Origin: Brachionus manjavacas | Taxonomy: Eukaryota; Rotifera; Eurotatoria; Ploima; Brachionidae | Assembly (NCBI GenBank): GCA_019054805.1 | Contig: JAHQIY010000011.1 | Location: 315,001 to 379,000 of the forward strand | Length of the DNA stretch: 64,000 bases | Reading direction: 5' to 3' | In this document: positions 10,354 to 21,253 of the stretch, one piece after another | Layout of the letters: each line of letters begins with the position of its first letter | How positions within the stretch are numbered: position 1 is the stretch's first letter | Translations under genes and position numbers: made by a program | The notes under the pieces: model-generated | Seen by the model: the letters and a program-made list of their open reading frames with translations, nothing else | Database searches by the model: none | What the model was told of the DNA's origin: nothing

Positions 10354-11190
10354 TGCGGCTCTGATAGGATCTGGTGGTTCGCGGTTACAACACAAAATAA
10401 TAAAGAAAGAAAATTAAATAATAATTACTTTATTAATAAATGGCAAATCATAAAGAATACATAAAGAATATAACAAAAAAAGGAGAAAAAAAATGAAAAC
10501 AAATTAACAAATTTTAAAGTTTCTACACAGTGTTAAATACTTACGAATTCTATGTGTTAAATACTTGAAGTATCCTAGCTTAACTCAATAAAAGGGGTTA
10601 AGCCAAAACTCTTTTTTTCTTTCTTTTATTCTTTTTCTCTTTATTTCTATAATAATCACATAAATCTAAAAAGTTGTAAGTCTATGCGTGTCGAGAGTGG
10701 GGTGTGCTTCTAGAGCGTTCTAGATGTCTCGGTTAGTTTGTGATGATCACATGATCACCATGCGCTAACACGATACAACACCTCCCCCCCCACTTTTGCG
10801 TCGCAGACGCTCACGGACCCGCCTGGAAGCGGACTGTCTCCTTTCGGTTCCGGGTTGGGTAGCGCTTCTCTTCTCCGGTTGTGGCTGTGCTTGCCGTGCT
10901 TTGTGCTCGTGCTAAGGCACGTGCCGCATTTGTAGAACCGATCGGACGCCCTTGTTGCCTTGGCGCTGTAGTTCCTGCTTCACCTGTGGCTACTCTGCGA
11001 GGCTCGCCTTCTTCTTGAGTAGTACCGGGTGTCGGAACCGTGTTAGGCGCAGGTAGCGCTGTCTCGAAGGCGCTATGCCAAGGCCTGCGTCAACACGGTT
11101 ATCTGCCGGGCCTTCAAACGTCTGCCGTTTGAAACAGGAAGCATCGCGGGTGATTGTTGCGCCATCTTTATCTCTGGCCGTAATCATAGA
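10354..11190 (-). mobile_element. Ty3/gypsy-like element, 3' end with LTR
   Basis: On the minus strand a pol-type C-terminal coding region (11187-10811) is followed by a purine tract (AAGTGGGGGGGAGG, 10781-10795). Immediately after it comes sequence beginning TGTTGTATCGTG, the usual polypurine tract to 3' LTR junction. The LTR probably runs from 10780 down to about 10354, with AATAAA inside it, but the outer edge is uncertain. No 5' half or second LTR is in the window, so the element is truncated. The coding part is clearly GC-richer than its surroundings. Confidence 0.5.
10811..11187 (-). pseudogene. gypsy pol C-terminal tail
   Basis: Two frames joined by one shift read a segment DKDGATITRDASCFKR and DNRVD, then Pro/Arg-rich sequence, then GRPIGSTNAARALARA and finally RYPTRNRKETVRFQAGP before TGA. 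An Arg/Pro/Thr-rich tail of this kind ends many Ty3/gypsy integrases. No integrase catalytic residues are present in this piece. Confidence 0.45.
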
Positions 11191-11269
11191 AGAAAGTCAC
11201 TTTCGACGAGTATTTATGTTTTAATAAGCAATTTCAAAACTTAAGAGTTAGAGCTCTGAAGAGGCTCTT

Positions 11270-11945
11270 GGCACCTAAATAAATCTACCCTCACGAGTAT
11301 TTATAGAGCCTTAATTGGTTCCCTGTTTGATTACTCTTTCTTTTCTGTTGCATGTATTTCTAAGACCAACTTAAAACTTGTCCTAACAGTCCAAAACAGA
11401 GCAATTAGGTGAATCTATAAGTTAGGGTGGGACAGCCCAACTAGAAGTCTCTTTTCAGCTAGTAATATCTTGTTTATTAGAGCATGATTCTTACAGATGG
11501 ATGCTAGATATTTGCTAAAATGTTTCTCCCATAAAAACAGTTTTATTAAGCTACTTGTGAGGAATAAAGTGGCTCGTGGTCTGAAAACACAGCAAAGGTA
11601 TCGGTTACCTCTACTCCGGTAGGAGCCTTTTTCTCTATTATTCGAATAGCTTATGCCTGCATTGTTCTAATTCGTTTTTATTTGTTATTTTGCTTTTTTA
11701 GGACCCGAAATGTGTACAGAATTCAAAGAATCATGTTGTTGGTGAAAATTTAAAAAAGAAGTATTTTATTTGTCTGAATTTCCTCAAATAATTTCATATT
11801 GTTTAATTTTTATGGTGTAACTTTAACTGTATTTGTTTATATTTTTTTTATTTTTACTGGGCAGAAGGAGCTTCACTTCGAATGTTAGCTCGGAGTCTTT
11901 TTCTTATTTAAATTAATTCTAAATAAATAAAGAATGTTCTTTTTA
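11270..11945 (+). mobile_element. 5'-truncated LINE, ORF2 C-terminus
   Basis: Plus-strand coding remnant (about 11278-11690, several stops) reads LNKSTLTSIYRALIGSLFDY, then VQNRAIR, YKLGWDSP and a basic tail. This is the region after the reverse transcriptase thumb in LINE ORF2. It ends in an untranslated tail containing GAAGGAGCTTCACTTC and an AAATAAATAAAG end. The 15.35-kb and 31.6-kb LINEs carry a similar GAAGGAGC(A/T)TTAGCT motif in their tails, so these are related families. Confidence 0.62.
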
Positions 11946-13010
11946 AAAAAAAAAGACAGTGACTTTAGCTTGGCTTAAGATTTTTGAATAACTCTGATTT
12001 TAACGAATCTTAACAGAAATTGAATGTGCTTAACAAATAATCTAACTCAATTGAAATTTACAGCTTGCGTGTTTAATAGAAATAAACTGCAATCCTGGTC
12101 AAGAAAAATTAATGATTGATTTTTTAACGCATATCTTAATATTATTCAAACATAGATTCAATGTTCATGCAAGGTTCAAATAGTGACTGCTCCTATTTTT
12201 TAAATATTCTGTTAGTATCTAATAAAAATATGACTTATGATTGGGGATTTGATTAAATCATCGTAAAATCAGTGGGTTATTTGATGATATTTAGGTTTTG
12301 ACTGGGGTAGAATTTTAGTCAATCCACTAATAGAACAACAATATTATCATTGTATGATCGAATTAAAGCAAACATTCAATAAAATCGGAATTTTTAATTA
12401 CAGCATTAATGCTTTAAGTTCCACTCAAGCAAAAACATCAAGTTTGTTAAACATTATGCATTGTTAGTAATATTTCTAGTCAGATCTTATAATTAATAAA
12501 GCAATTTTATTTAAACAAAAATCAATTACACTCTAAAAATTATTAGAAAAAACGTTTGAATTATTTTTTTTGAATCCATCGATGACATCATGAAAAAGGC
12601 CAATTAATACACTCAAAATTCTTTTGCTTTGATTACTTGGCTGGGAATACCCGGTCAATTTCATCAATTCAATTTTCACCAAAGAGGACAGAGCAGGTTC
12701 AAAATGTTTCATTGATGAAAAAAAAAATTATCAGTTTTTAAAAAAAATTAAAATTAAATAGATTAGAAATAGATTACACTCTCGCTATAAATAGATTGTT
12801 TTTTTTGAATAAGAAATAAAGTATTCCCCCCCCCCCCACTTAACGTTTCTCATTTACCCCAACGGCCTTTTCGGCCAAGATCTCCATCCTTACACATTGC
12901 TCGAGCCAATGCATTACCAAGAAGCCACAGTGAATCGATCCATTTTGTTTAGAAACTGGAATATGATTAACTTTGATAAATCTAGACCCACCATTAATTC
13001 TTTTTAGTAT
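11946..13010. other. AT-rich DNA, no gene seen
   Basis: About 1 kb of AT-rich sequence in which I see no convincing coding frame or RNA gene. It includes a run of 12 C residues near 12826-12837. Confidence 0.5.
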
Positions 13011-13162
13011 TATTTATTTAGTAAGTAAATTTTATTTATTTATTAAGTAAAAAAAAATTAATAAAAAGTTTCCGTTAGTTTTACATATTTTGAATACATG
13101 ATCAGTTAACAAATGTTAATAATTAGTTGTTGAGAAGTGAAGGGGATAGAAGTTTTCAAGTA

Positions 13163-13647
13163 TTAAGCAAGGTAAGGAAAAAATTCATCAATTAGGAGGT
13201 ATAAACCACACAATGGTGTTGCAAGATTGCATATTTCTTTAGGGCTAATAACAGCTATATATTCTTTTACTAGTCTAGTTACCAGAGGTACTGAGTTTTT
13301 TAGACCACACCTGATATAATTCTCACTGAGATCAAAAAGACGATTGTCTATCCTATTAGTTTTAAGTTTATCTAAGGCTAGATGGTGGAGTTGTTCTAGG
13401 GGAGTGTCCATTTTCAGTTTCAATATTGAACGATAATGCTGTATTTTGAATAACTTGAAGTTTCCTATTAGACTCATTGAAAGTAGATTTAAGCATGGAA
13501 ATGAGTAGTCAATGATTGATCCGATTAAGGTTTTAAAAAGTGTACTGACTAAGTCCCCAACTTTTGTTTGATAATATTTTAATTAAGTTTAATCGTGAGC
13601 TACGTTTCTCCTTTATTTCATCAGTGTAGTTATTAAAGGAAAATTTA
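13163..13647 (-). pseudogene. 5'-truncated LINE, ORF2 C-terminus
   Basis: Minus-strand remnant. The open part 13163-13477 encodes FKLFKIQHYRSILKLKMDTP, then FDLSENYIRCGL and a C-terminus ending FFPYLA. Upstream, one frame shift away, NLIKILSNKSWGLSQYTF and GSIIDYSFPCLN can be read. It closely parallels the plus-strand LINE at 15.35-16.47 kb (IQNTAVRSILKLKYDTP, FELSEKYVGTGL), so both belong to one family. It abuts the RHS pseudogene. Confidence 0.65.
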
Positions 13648-15002
13648 TTATTCAAAATTATAACTAAGAATGTTTAGTACACTAGCTGGAAGAAAAAATC
13701 CACTTAGAGCGCCATAAATGAAACCTATAATTGTTCGCTGATTTAGCTGCCAATTTCTTGGATTATAGCTGTTATTTATTGATGCCATTGTTAGAAAAGC
13801 CATACCACTGCTACTCAATATACTTGAAATAATTAACACAGACTTGCCAAGAGTGCCAAATTGACCAAGTACTGAAGAAAAATTAGAAATTAAATTGGGC
13901 ATTTGAACAGCACTTGAAAAGCCCTGAATTTCCAATTGCATGGATTAAAAGAGCCCATTGATGATAAAATGCCAAAATAAGCTCCAAATATTCCCAAGGC
14001 AATTGTTATTCCAACGCCAGCTGCTAAACTAACGTCAAAAGCTGCCGAAATGACTGCTGCACCGGCACAAAAGCCAAATGGAAGAAAGAGGCCAGCATAT
14101 TTGTACGGCGATACGTACTGTTCTTTGGCATTCACTTGATAAAAGCGTCCAATAGTTGGATCATAAAATCTGGCATGATAATTGTATAAGCCAAGCTCTT
14201 CGTCCCATTCTTGTCCTGTGAATCGGTACCTGATATGAGATGATTCACCTAAGCCCAAGTTCCTAATAACATTACCATACGGCATTTAATCATAAGCAGC
14301 TACTATTTGCATATTTTTTACCACTAAACGCACTGACTGCTCATGGTCTGTGATCACATTATAAGATTCATTGTCTCTTATAAAACCGCACAAACCCTTT
14401 GGTCCATAAACATAAGCTGTAGAAAATTCTTTCTCAATTTCTTGTTGTTTGCTAAAAGTTATCTCTTTTTCAACCAGACATCGTCCACTTTTGTCTCTAA
14501 AGTACATTATCTCACGTAATTTTTTATTCTCATTGTCTAAAACACATTTGTACATCGCTCGTTCATCGAGTCATAAGCCAAGTGAACTTGAGTTCCGTTT
14601 TTGAGCATAAATTTAACAGCTCTATTAGATATTTCATCATAAACAATTTTTTCTATTTGCCAATGCTCGGCCTTAGTCACATTGCCAAGTGAGTCATATT
14701 CAAATCGATTCACATTCAGTTTGGGTGAAGCAGTCGTTGGACTGAAGCCACCGCTGAAAAGTTTGAGCAAACGATTCGCGATTGATGACTTTTCGCCTAA
14801 TGACTCCATCTTGAAGCAAATAGATAAGCTTTTTCAGTAGAGAAATCGGATAGCCCGATGCTTGCAAGAGATTTCTGAGAGGTTCTTGATCAATCCATTC
14901 TAAAGTGTTCACCTTTCCAAACTCACTCTGTCCACTAATGCACTCAAGTCTAATGCATTCGCTTTCAACCAACGCCTTCCAAATTAGCTTACTTTTTTCC
15001 AC
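13648..15002 (-). pseudogene. RHS/YD-repeat protein, C-terminal part, broken
   Basis: Four overlapping minus-strand frames form one decayed gene. From N to C: a segment at 15002-14700, YD-repeat strands (RFEYDSLGNVTKAEHW, and YDEISNRAVKF), then AYDYMPYGNVIRN, and the RHS core signature YRFTGQEWDEELGLYNYHAR with FYDPTIGRFY and YKYAG at about 14240-14090. Last come two long hydrophobic, probably membrane-spanning segments (14085-13650). RHS repeats build large beta-cage shells in bacterial secreted proteins and in animal teneurins. The core signature here is of the bacterial type. Breaks at about 14800, 14550, 14285 and 13940 make it inactive as it stands. Confidence 0.68.
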
Positions 15003-15349
15003 ACTAATTTTTTTATCATTAAGAAAAACTCTTTGAATTTATTGGCACAACATTATCATCACCTACATGACAAAAAAAATTAATTAACAGCTCTGACACT
15101 TATCCCCCGCCAATATTCAAAAACAAAATTTTAACAGTTTTCACTAAAAACCAAAATCTAAACCCCTTCTTTCAACATCATCAGAATTGAATTCAATTTA
15201 ATTTAATTATTTATTTAATTGATTTAAATTTTAAGTTAAGTTTCTGTATATTGAGATTTTGAGGAAGGAATTTAATTGAGTTAACTTTGTCAACTATTAA
15301 TTGAAAACAAAGTAATGGCTATCAATCCTAACTAAGACATATTACATAT
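15003..15349. other. AT-rich DNA, no gene seen
   Basis: AT-rich stretch upstream of the RHS pseudogene and left of the next LINE. No supported coding frame. Confidence 0.45.
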
Positions 15350-16470
15350 AACGAATACTCTCTGCTTTTCGCAGATGATCTAGTTACATTCTTCATTTAT
15401 AACAATTTTATGTTTTTTATTTCATTTTTGATTTTTACTCGAAACACATTTAAACAATTTTTGATTCTTTTTAATAATCATTAGGCTAAAAAGAAGGACT
15501 TTGTTCCATTCTCAGTAGCCTGAGGGTTTCTCTCAAATAAATATAATATAATAATAATAATAATTATAACAAAAAGGGGAACCTAGAAAATAAGATTAAT
15601 AAATACACCAACGAACTAGAACAATGGCTTATTAAATGGAAAATGAAGATATCAGTTGAAAAGTCGTGTTCAGTAGTCTTTTCTAGGTACAAAAAAGAGA
15701 GTGATAATCTAAACTTAAAAATTTATGGAAACAGAATAATGAACCAAAAAGAAATCAAGTTTCTTGGTATTAAATTTGATTCTAAATTAATTTGTAATAT
15801 ATTAGTAGACAAAATTAAAGAACGCTGCAACAAAAGGCTAAATATTATTAAGATACTGTCAAATAAAAATGGGGTCTCAATCAAAACACACTAGGAAATT
15901 TATATAAATCTTTAGTCGGTTCAATTTTAGACTATTCTTTTCCTTGCTTGAATTCATTTTCAGAAAATAATATCAAAAAACTACAAGCAATTCAGAATAC
16001 AGCAGTAAGATCTATCCTCAAGTTAAAATATGATACTCCCTCCAACATCGTGCAACATGAAGCTTTTAATAAACTTAAATTACTAACAGTCTCGAATGGT
16101 CTTTTTGAGTTGAGTGAGAAATATGTTGGGACAGGACTGAGTCATTCTATTCCATTGATTGTCAGACAAGTGGAGGAATACAAAGAGGGTTTCGAATCGA
16201 GATATATTGAATACCCAACTCCATTGTGTAATTGCTACCTTACAATTTCTTCTTTTTTTCCTGAAACTTGAACTATTTAAACATTTGCCACATGTAACAA
16301 TCTATGTCTTCTAAACTTTCATTTTTTTTTAGCTTATTCACTTTATTTTGATTTTTTTTTAATCTCATTTTATTAACTTTAATTTTATTTTTGATTTTGA
16401 TTTTGATTTTTTAATTTATTCTGAAGGAGCTTTAGCTCGGTACAGAAAACAAATAAATTAATAAATAATA
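15350..16470 (+). mobile_element. 5'-truncated LINE with RT catalytic motif
   Basis: The remnant starts with the reverse-transcriptase motif YSLLFADDLVTF (15352-15390). The frame is interrupted by a 158-bp insertion, then resumes with NKYTNELEQWLIKWKMKISV (open 15643-15894) and, after a shift, the C-terminal region (15948-16271: IQNTAVRSILKLKYDTP). The 3' tail carries TCTGAAGGAGCTTTAGCTCG and ends in an A-rich AAATAAATTAATAAATAA tract. It is a dead-on-arrival LINE copy. Confidence 0.72.
15406..15563. mobile_element. SINE-like short insertion with 9-bp TSD
   Basis: About 158 bp lie between two copies of TTATAACAA (15397-15405 and 15564-15572). They split the LINE reading frame just after FADD. 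The insert ends in AAATAAATATAATAATAATAA, a simple-repeat tail, and carries CTCAGTAGCCTGAGGGTTTC before it. This fits a short retroposed element using LINE enzymes. No polymerase III promoter is evident to me. Confidence 0.6.
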
Positions 16471-16821
16471 AATTTTTTTATTTAAATTTAAGTCCCATGC
16501 ACAAATTGAAGTATGAGATTTATTAAAAAAAATAAAAAAGAGTAGAAAAAAAAAGGAAAATTAACATGTAATATATTTATTATGTCAAATCTATTTCGCA
16601 ATTAAGAAATTAATAAATGACTTTTAAGTTCGATTAGGAGGATAGGTTCATGGAAAAAAAAATAAAAAAAAAACATGTCATTACAAATACCGCTATTAGT
16701 TTTATCTTTGTGCTTTTATCAAGATTTTAGTTTTTCTTAATCGTTTAATTTAATTTAATTTGAAAAATATATACATAAAGTAATTCAAAGATATAGTACT
16801 GTAAAACACGGTATTACTTCG
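16471..16821. other. AT-rich DNA left of the tandem array
   Basis: No gene seen. It is unrelated to the sequence that precedes the corresponding point in units B and C, so 16822 marks the left edge of the array. Confidence 0.5.
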
Positions 16822-16972
16822 GAAAACTCAATGTTTTTCAGAAATAGATTTAAAAAAAAAATTCGAAACAATTATAAACAATTTGGTTATTGGTGATAAT
16901 GGCGAAGTGAAATTTAATGATTCTAAAATTTCAACAGTTGAGAATTCGGTTACAAAATTGTGTGATATATGA
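16822..16972 (+). pseudogene. MADS-like exon remnant, unit A
   Basis: Cut by the array edge: only the second half of the exon seen whole at 50771-50986 is present, in frame from TQCFSEIDLKKKFETI to a TGA stop. Confidence 0.35.
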
Positions 16973-17640
16973 ACAAAACGAAAAAAAGCGATCAACTCGA
17001 TTAAATACAATCAAAATTTAATAAAAGAGAATCAATATCTTTTGTTAGTATTGTGGGTACCAAAAAAACTTTTTCTGAAATAAATTTAAAAATTCTTTCA
17101 ACAAAGTCTGTCGAACATCGATTAATATTATATTTGATTTTTTTTAATTTGTAACAAACGTAATAAATATTATTTTTTTTTCTTAGTTGTCTTAAAAATT
17201 GGGTTAAAAATTCTATAACCTAAAAAAAATTAAATCAATTTTAAAATGATAGTTTTGTCCAAATATGAAACTGTTAATTAAGCAAAACTTAAAATTTCAA
17301 AACATTGTTGTTTTAGTACCGATATTTTTTAAATAAACACCGCTAAGTTTAGAGTCTTTTTATTTGATTTTTTAAAAAATATTTGACTTTTGCCTTTAAG
17401 GCGTTTTTTCATTAATTTTTTATGATCAATATAATTGATATATATCCACTAAATAAAATGTAGTTTCCTAAAATAATACAAATAGAAATATCAGATAATA
17501 TTAACATTAAATCGATTTAGAATCAATAATTCAATTGTTTTTTTCCTCTCATTTTTTACTTTAAATATAATTAAAATATTTTTGCCGGGCAAGAAATAAA
17601 AAAAAAGAAGTAGAGAAGACAAAAAATCAAACATTGCAAT
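16973..17640. other. AT-rich spacer before the mosaic, unit A
   Basis: No coding region is evident. The same spacer occurs in B (34369-35030) and C (50987-51660) and ends at GCCGGGCAAGAAATAAA just before the GC-rich mosaic. Confidence 0.45.
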
Positions 17641-17650
17641 ATGAAAAAAA

Positions 17651-18223
17651 GTGAATTTCATATGCATCAAACACTCTCACATACATGGTTATGAATTTGA
17701 ATTTTTTTACAAGGACTCGCTGCTGGTCGACTTCGAAAAGCAAATACTCAAGCTGTTCGACCAGGTGGAAAAGAGCTCGGAGTCGGTGTGCGACGAACAA
17801 GACGAGCTGCTGGCTGCGCACACAAACGGCTGCGATTTGCTCGAGACCGAGATCTACGAGAACAACCCGTCGACCATAGACGACACGTGCAACGACCAGG
17901 ACTTGGACGACAACTTTGAGCTGAACAGAGAGGAGAGCCAAGACGACGACGACGATGACAAAGACGACAACGAGGACAACGAGTTCGAGGACGGCGAACA
18001 ATTCGAGGAGCCGGTCGCCGAAGCGGTGCCCGTCGCCAATTTGGACATAAACGAGCTGTTCGGCGCCTACGGAGTCGCCTATCAGATATTCGACGAGTCG
18101 GGCGATGTGCTGCGCAACGAAAATCGACTCGATGACGTCATGGACGAAGCGGAGGACAACGACGAGGACGACGAGCCGGACGAAGAGTACGACGACGATT
18201 TTACGGACAATTTTGTCGACTAA
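17651..18223 (+). pseudogene. Acidic segment of a UBR-type ligase, unit A
   Basis: Open frame of 190 codons, very rich in Asp and Glu, with long DDDD runs. A less acidic island reads EEPVAEAVPVANLDINELFG, similar to UBR5's PLAEAIPLAD...EDLFG region downstream of its UBR box, which suggests a UBR5 origin. It could instead be the acidic stretch ahead of the UBR4 box that follows it here. The frame stops at TAA after TDNFVD, then stays open in the same frame (ENANARSESNRNIYQDLI) to about 18390. Long antisense frames across it are by-products of its composition. Confidence 0.5.
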
Positions 18224-18385
18224 GAAAACGCCAACGCTCGCTCCGAGTCCAACCGCAACATTTACCAGGACTTGATTTCGTCTATTAGCGCCGCGTCCAT
18301 CAACTACAGACCAAGTACGCAAGTGGTCAAGGCCAAAAAACAACCACTGCCAATACCACTGCCACTGCCACTGCTGGTGCCGACG

Positions 18386-19085
18386 ACGACCTAAACTCAA
18401 AGCTGTGCACGTACACCATGACCAAAAAAGAGTTCATGAATCAACACTGGTACTATTGTCACACGTGCAAAATGGTCGACCGCATCGGCATGTGTACTGT
18501 GTGCGCCAAAGTTTGCCACGGCGACCACGACGTGTCCTATGCTAAATTTGCCAGCTTTTTTGCGATTGCGGCGCCAAAGAGGAGGCCAGCTGCAAAGCTT
18601 TGCACAAGAGAACGACAGAGAGCCGAAAGAGTGCTAAACAAAAGAGCAAACGGGCCAAATTGAGCTCGTCGTCGTCGCCGCCCGCTCTCACGTCCAAGGA
18701 CGGCACACTTGACCTGCTCAAAAAGTGTCTTGGCCAAGCACGAATGCAAAAGGCGCTCAAGATCGACAAGCTCAGGAGTCAAATAGTAGTTAGTGTGCAG
18801 ACAAAAAACTTGTCGACACTGATCAAAAATTTTTGTGCAACAGTCGAATCAAATCTATCACAGCACACTTCTCTCGAGTGGAATCAAATCTATCACAGCA
18901 CACTTCTCGAGTCGAACACTTCGCTGGACAAACGTCAACTGGCCACGCTGCACGCCAACCTCGCCAATTTGACTGTCGAACAAGAACAATTGTTCCAGGT
19001 GACGCTGGGCTCGCAAGAGGGTGCCTTCGAAAACGCTCGTCTGACCGTTTTCTGACGGGCGACCATGGCCTGCTCATATGTGCAG
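18386..19085 (+). pseudogene. UBR4: UBR4-type UBR box fragment, unit A
   Basis: UBR boxes bind N-degron termini through three zinc ions. Here [39 protein letters not shown] and [14 protein letters not shown] are the UBR4-type pattern, followed downstream by the UBR4-specific [13 protein letters not shown] and a GDHG step. In this copy one T is missing from the run at 18557, which shifts the frame inside the box; other shifts lie near 18835 and 19015. The full UBR4 protein is several thousand residues long, so this is only a small piece. Confidence 0.75.
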
Positions 19086-19310
19086 CTCATTTGATCCGGC
19101 CACAAACAAACTGCTCATTCCGTACACAGCTCATCGTCCACAAGCTGCATTGACATTCACACTAAACAACGTGGTCAGCACCAATTTACAATGTGTGATC
19201 ACAATTGCGGACGGCTCACAACTCGACCAGCCCAAACACATACCATTCACTGTGTTGAACAAGACCCACTCGAGCTGTACACTCACACACACATATTCTC
19301 TCGACTTGAC
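19078..19310 (+). pseudogene. Plexin IPT/TIG fragment, unit A
   Basis: Reads TNKLLIPYTAHRPQAALTFT, STNLQCVITIADGS and HIPFTVLNKTHSSC. This is an IPT-type beta-sandwich stretch as found between PSI domains of plexins, the cell-surface semaphorin receptors. An extra AC in the CACACA run near 19290 breaks the frame just before the join to UBR5. The assignment rests on the longer version at 58348-58707, which runs into a PSI domain. Confidence 0.6.
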
Positions 19311-20370
19311 ACAGCTAGTGGACAGACAAATTTGCTGCTCACGTCCACGGACAAAAGTGGCCAACATCTGCTGCTCACGTTGATACACACTTGTGCCCGG
19401 CAGTTGCAGGAGCAGAAAAACTATCGGTGTCACACCGGCGACTCCACGCCGACCACACCAACATCGGCATCGTCGCCACACTTTCACAATCACAAGCATT
19501 GGCATCAGTTTGTCGACCAGAGTTTGTATGTGGACGAGCAAAGTTGGTGCCAAGACTTGGACAAGTTTGTCTACTATCTGGTGCACAAAAGTGTCCCAAT
19601 CAGCTGCTGTTGACGCTGGTCGATTCGCTGCGCTCCACGTTGGGAAAGGAGCAGGGCGAGAGAGAGGCCGAGTGCAACAGAGTGGTGCAACGGCTGGTGA
19701 ACGCGACAGCGAGACTATTTGTGGCACTGTGCATGGAGACTAGTGCGGCTGCGCTCAATCTAAACTTGGACTATTCGGTGAAGAATTGTGCGGGCACCAT
19801 CAAATTGATTAGACAATGTTTGAAGAGCGACAATCATCAGATATCGCTGGTGAACGTGTCCACACTATCCAAATGCGAATTTGTATTCAAAGAATATGCC
19901 CAAGTGGCCTGTGTGCAGCTGGCCGAAGCGGCCATTTCCTTGATCACACCAGTCATGCTCGGCACACTCATACCCACTAGCTTCAAGCTTAGCCACACTC
20001 AGACAACAAGTTAAACAGCCACATCCGCACACTCCTCAGCCAATACTGCTGCTACTGCTGCCGCTGCTCACCTCACTGCGGACTTTAGCGCACACGTTGC
20101 GTCGCACACGAGCTCGTTGAGCGAGCAAATATTCAACGGTGAGGTGAGTGCGCACATACAAAACAGCAATTGTGTGACCACTAGTTTAGTGTTGCCTTTG
20201 GCTGAGATCAGTGTGGCATCGGCATCGGCACAGATGGTGTGCGACGTTGAGTTGACGATGAGTGATGCCGCTGCCAATGACGATGATGATGATGAGGCCA
20301 AGTCGACCATTGAGCAGCATGACCAAGACGGCTAACATAATGATGATGGTAATGATGATGATGGTGATGG

Positions 20371-20401
<31 letters not shown>

Positions 20402-21221
20402 GATGGTGATGATGATGGTGATGATGATGATGATGGTGATGATGATGGTGATGATGATGATGATGGTGATGATGATGGTGATGATGATGGTGATGATGAT
20501 GGTGATGATGATGGTGATGATGATGGTGATGATGATGGTGATGATGATGGTGATGATGGTGATGATGATGGTGATGGTGATGATGATGGTGATGATGATG
20601 ATGATGGTGATGATGATGGTGATGATGATGGTGATGATGATGGTGATGATGATGGTGATGATGATGATGATGGTGATGATGATGGTGATGATGATGATGA
20701 TGGTGATGATGGTGATGATGATGGTGATGGTGATGATGATGGTGATGATGATGGTGATGATGATGATGATGATGGTGATGGTGATGATGATGGTGATGAT
20801 GATGGTGATGATGATGATGATGGTGATGATGATGGTGATGATGATGATGATGGTGATGATGATGGTGATGATGATGATGATGGTGATGATGATGGTGATG
20901 ATGATGATGATGGTGATGATGATGGTGATGATGATGATGATGGTGATGATGATGGTGATGATGATGGTGATGATGATGGTGATGATGATGGTGATGATGA
21001 TGGTGATGATGATGGTGATGATGATGGTGATGATGGTGATGATGATGGTGATGGTGATGATGATGGTGATGATGATGGTGATGATGATGATGATGGTGAT
21101 GATGATGGTGATGATGATGATGATGGTGATGATGATGGTGATGATGATGGTGATGATGATGGTGATGATGATGGTGATGATGATGGTGATGATGATGATG
21201 ATGGTGATGATGATGGTGATG

Positions 21222-21253
<32 letters not shown>

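Noticed and set aside
18221-18223. Alternative genetic code with TAA/TAG read as Gln (several stops fall at Gln-like positions)
   Set aside because: Other stops replace Ser (MULE, TCA in the old copy) or Trp (UBR5 TGA), and intact genes such as the DUF4434 and LITAF ORFs end at ordinary TAA. Decay explains the stops better.
17627-18400. Long minus-strand frames opposite the acidic segment, in all three units
   Set aside because: They mirror Asp/Glu codons as Val/Leu/Ser runs and have no domain; the plus-strand frame has clear protein character.
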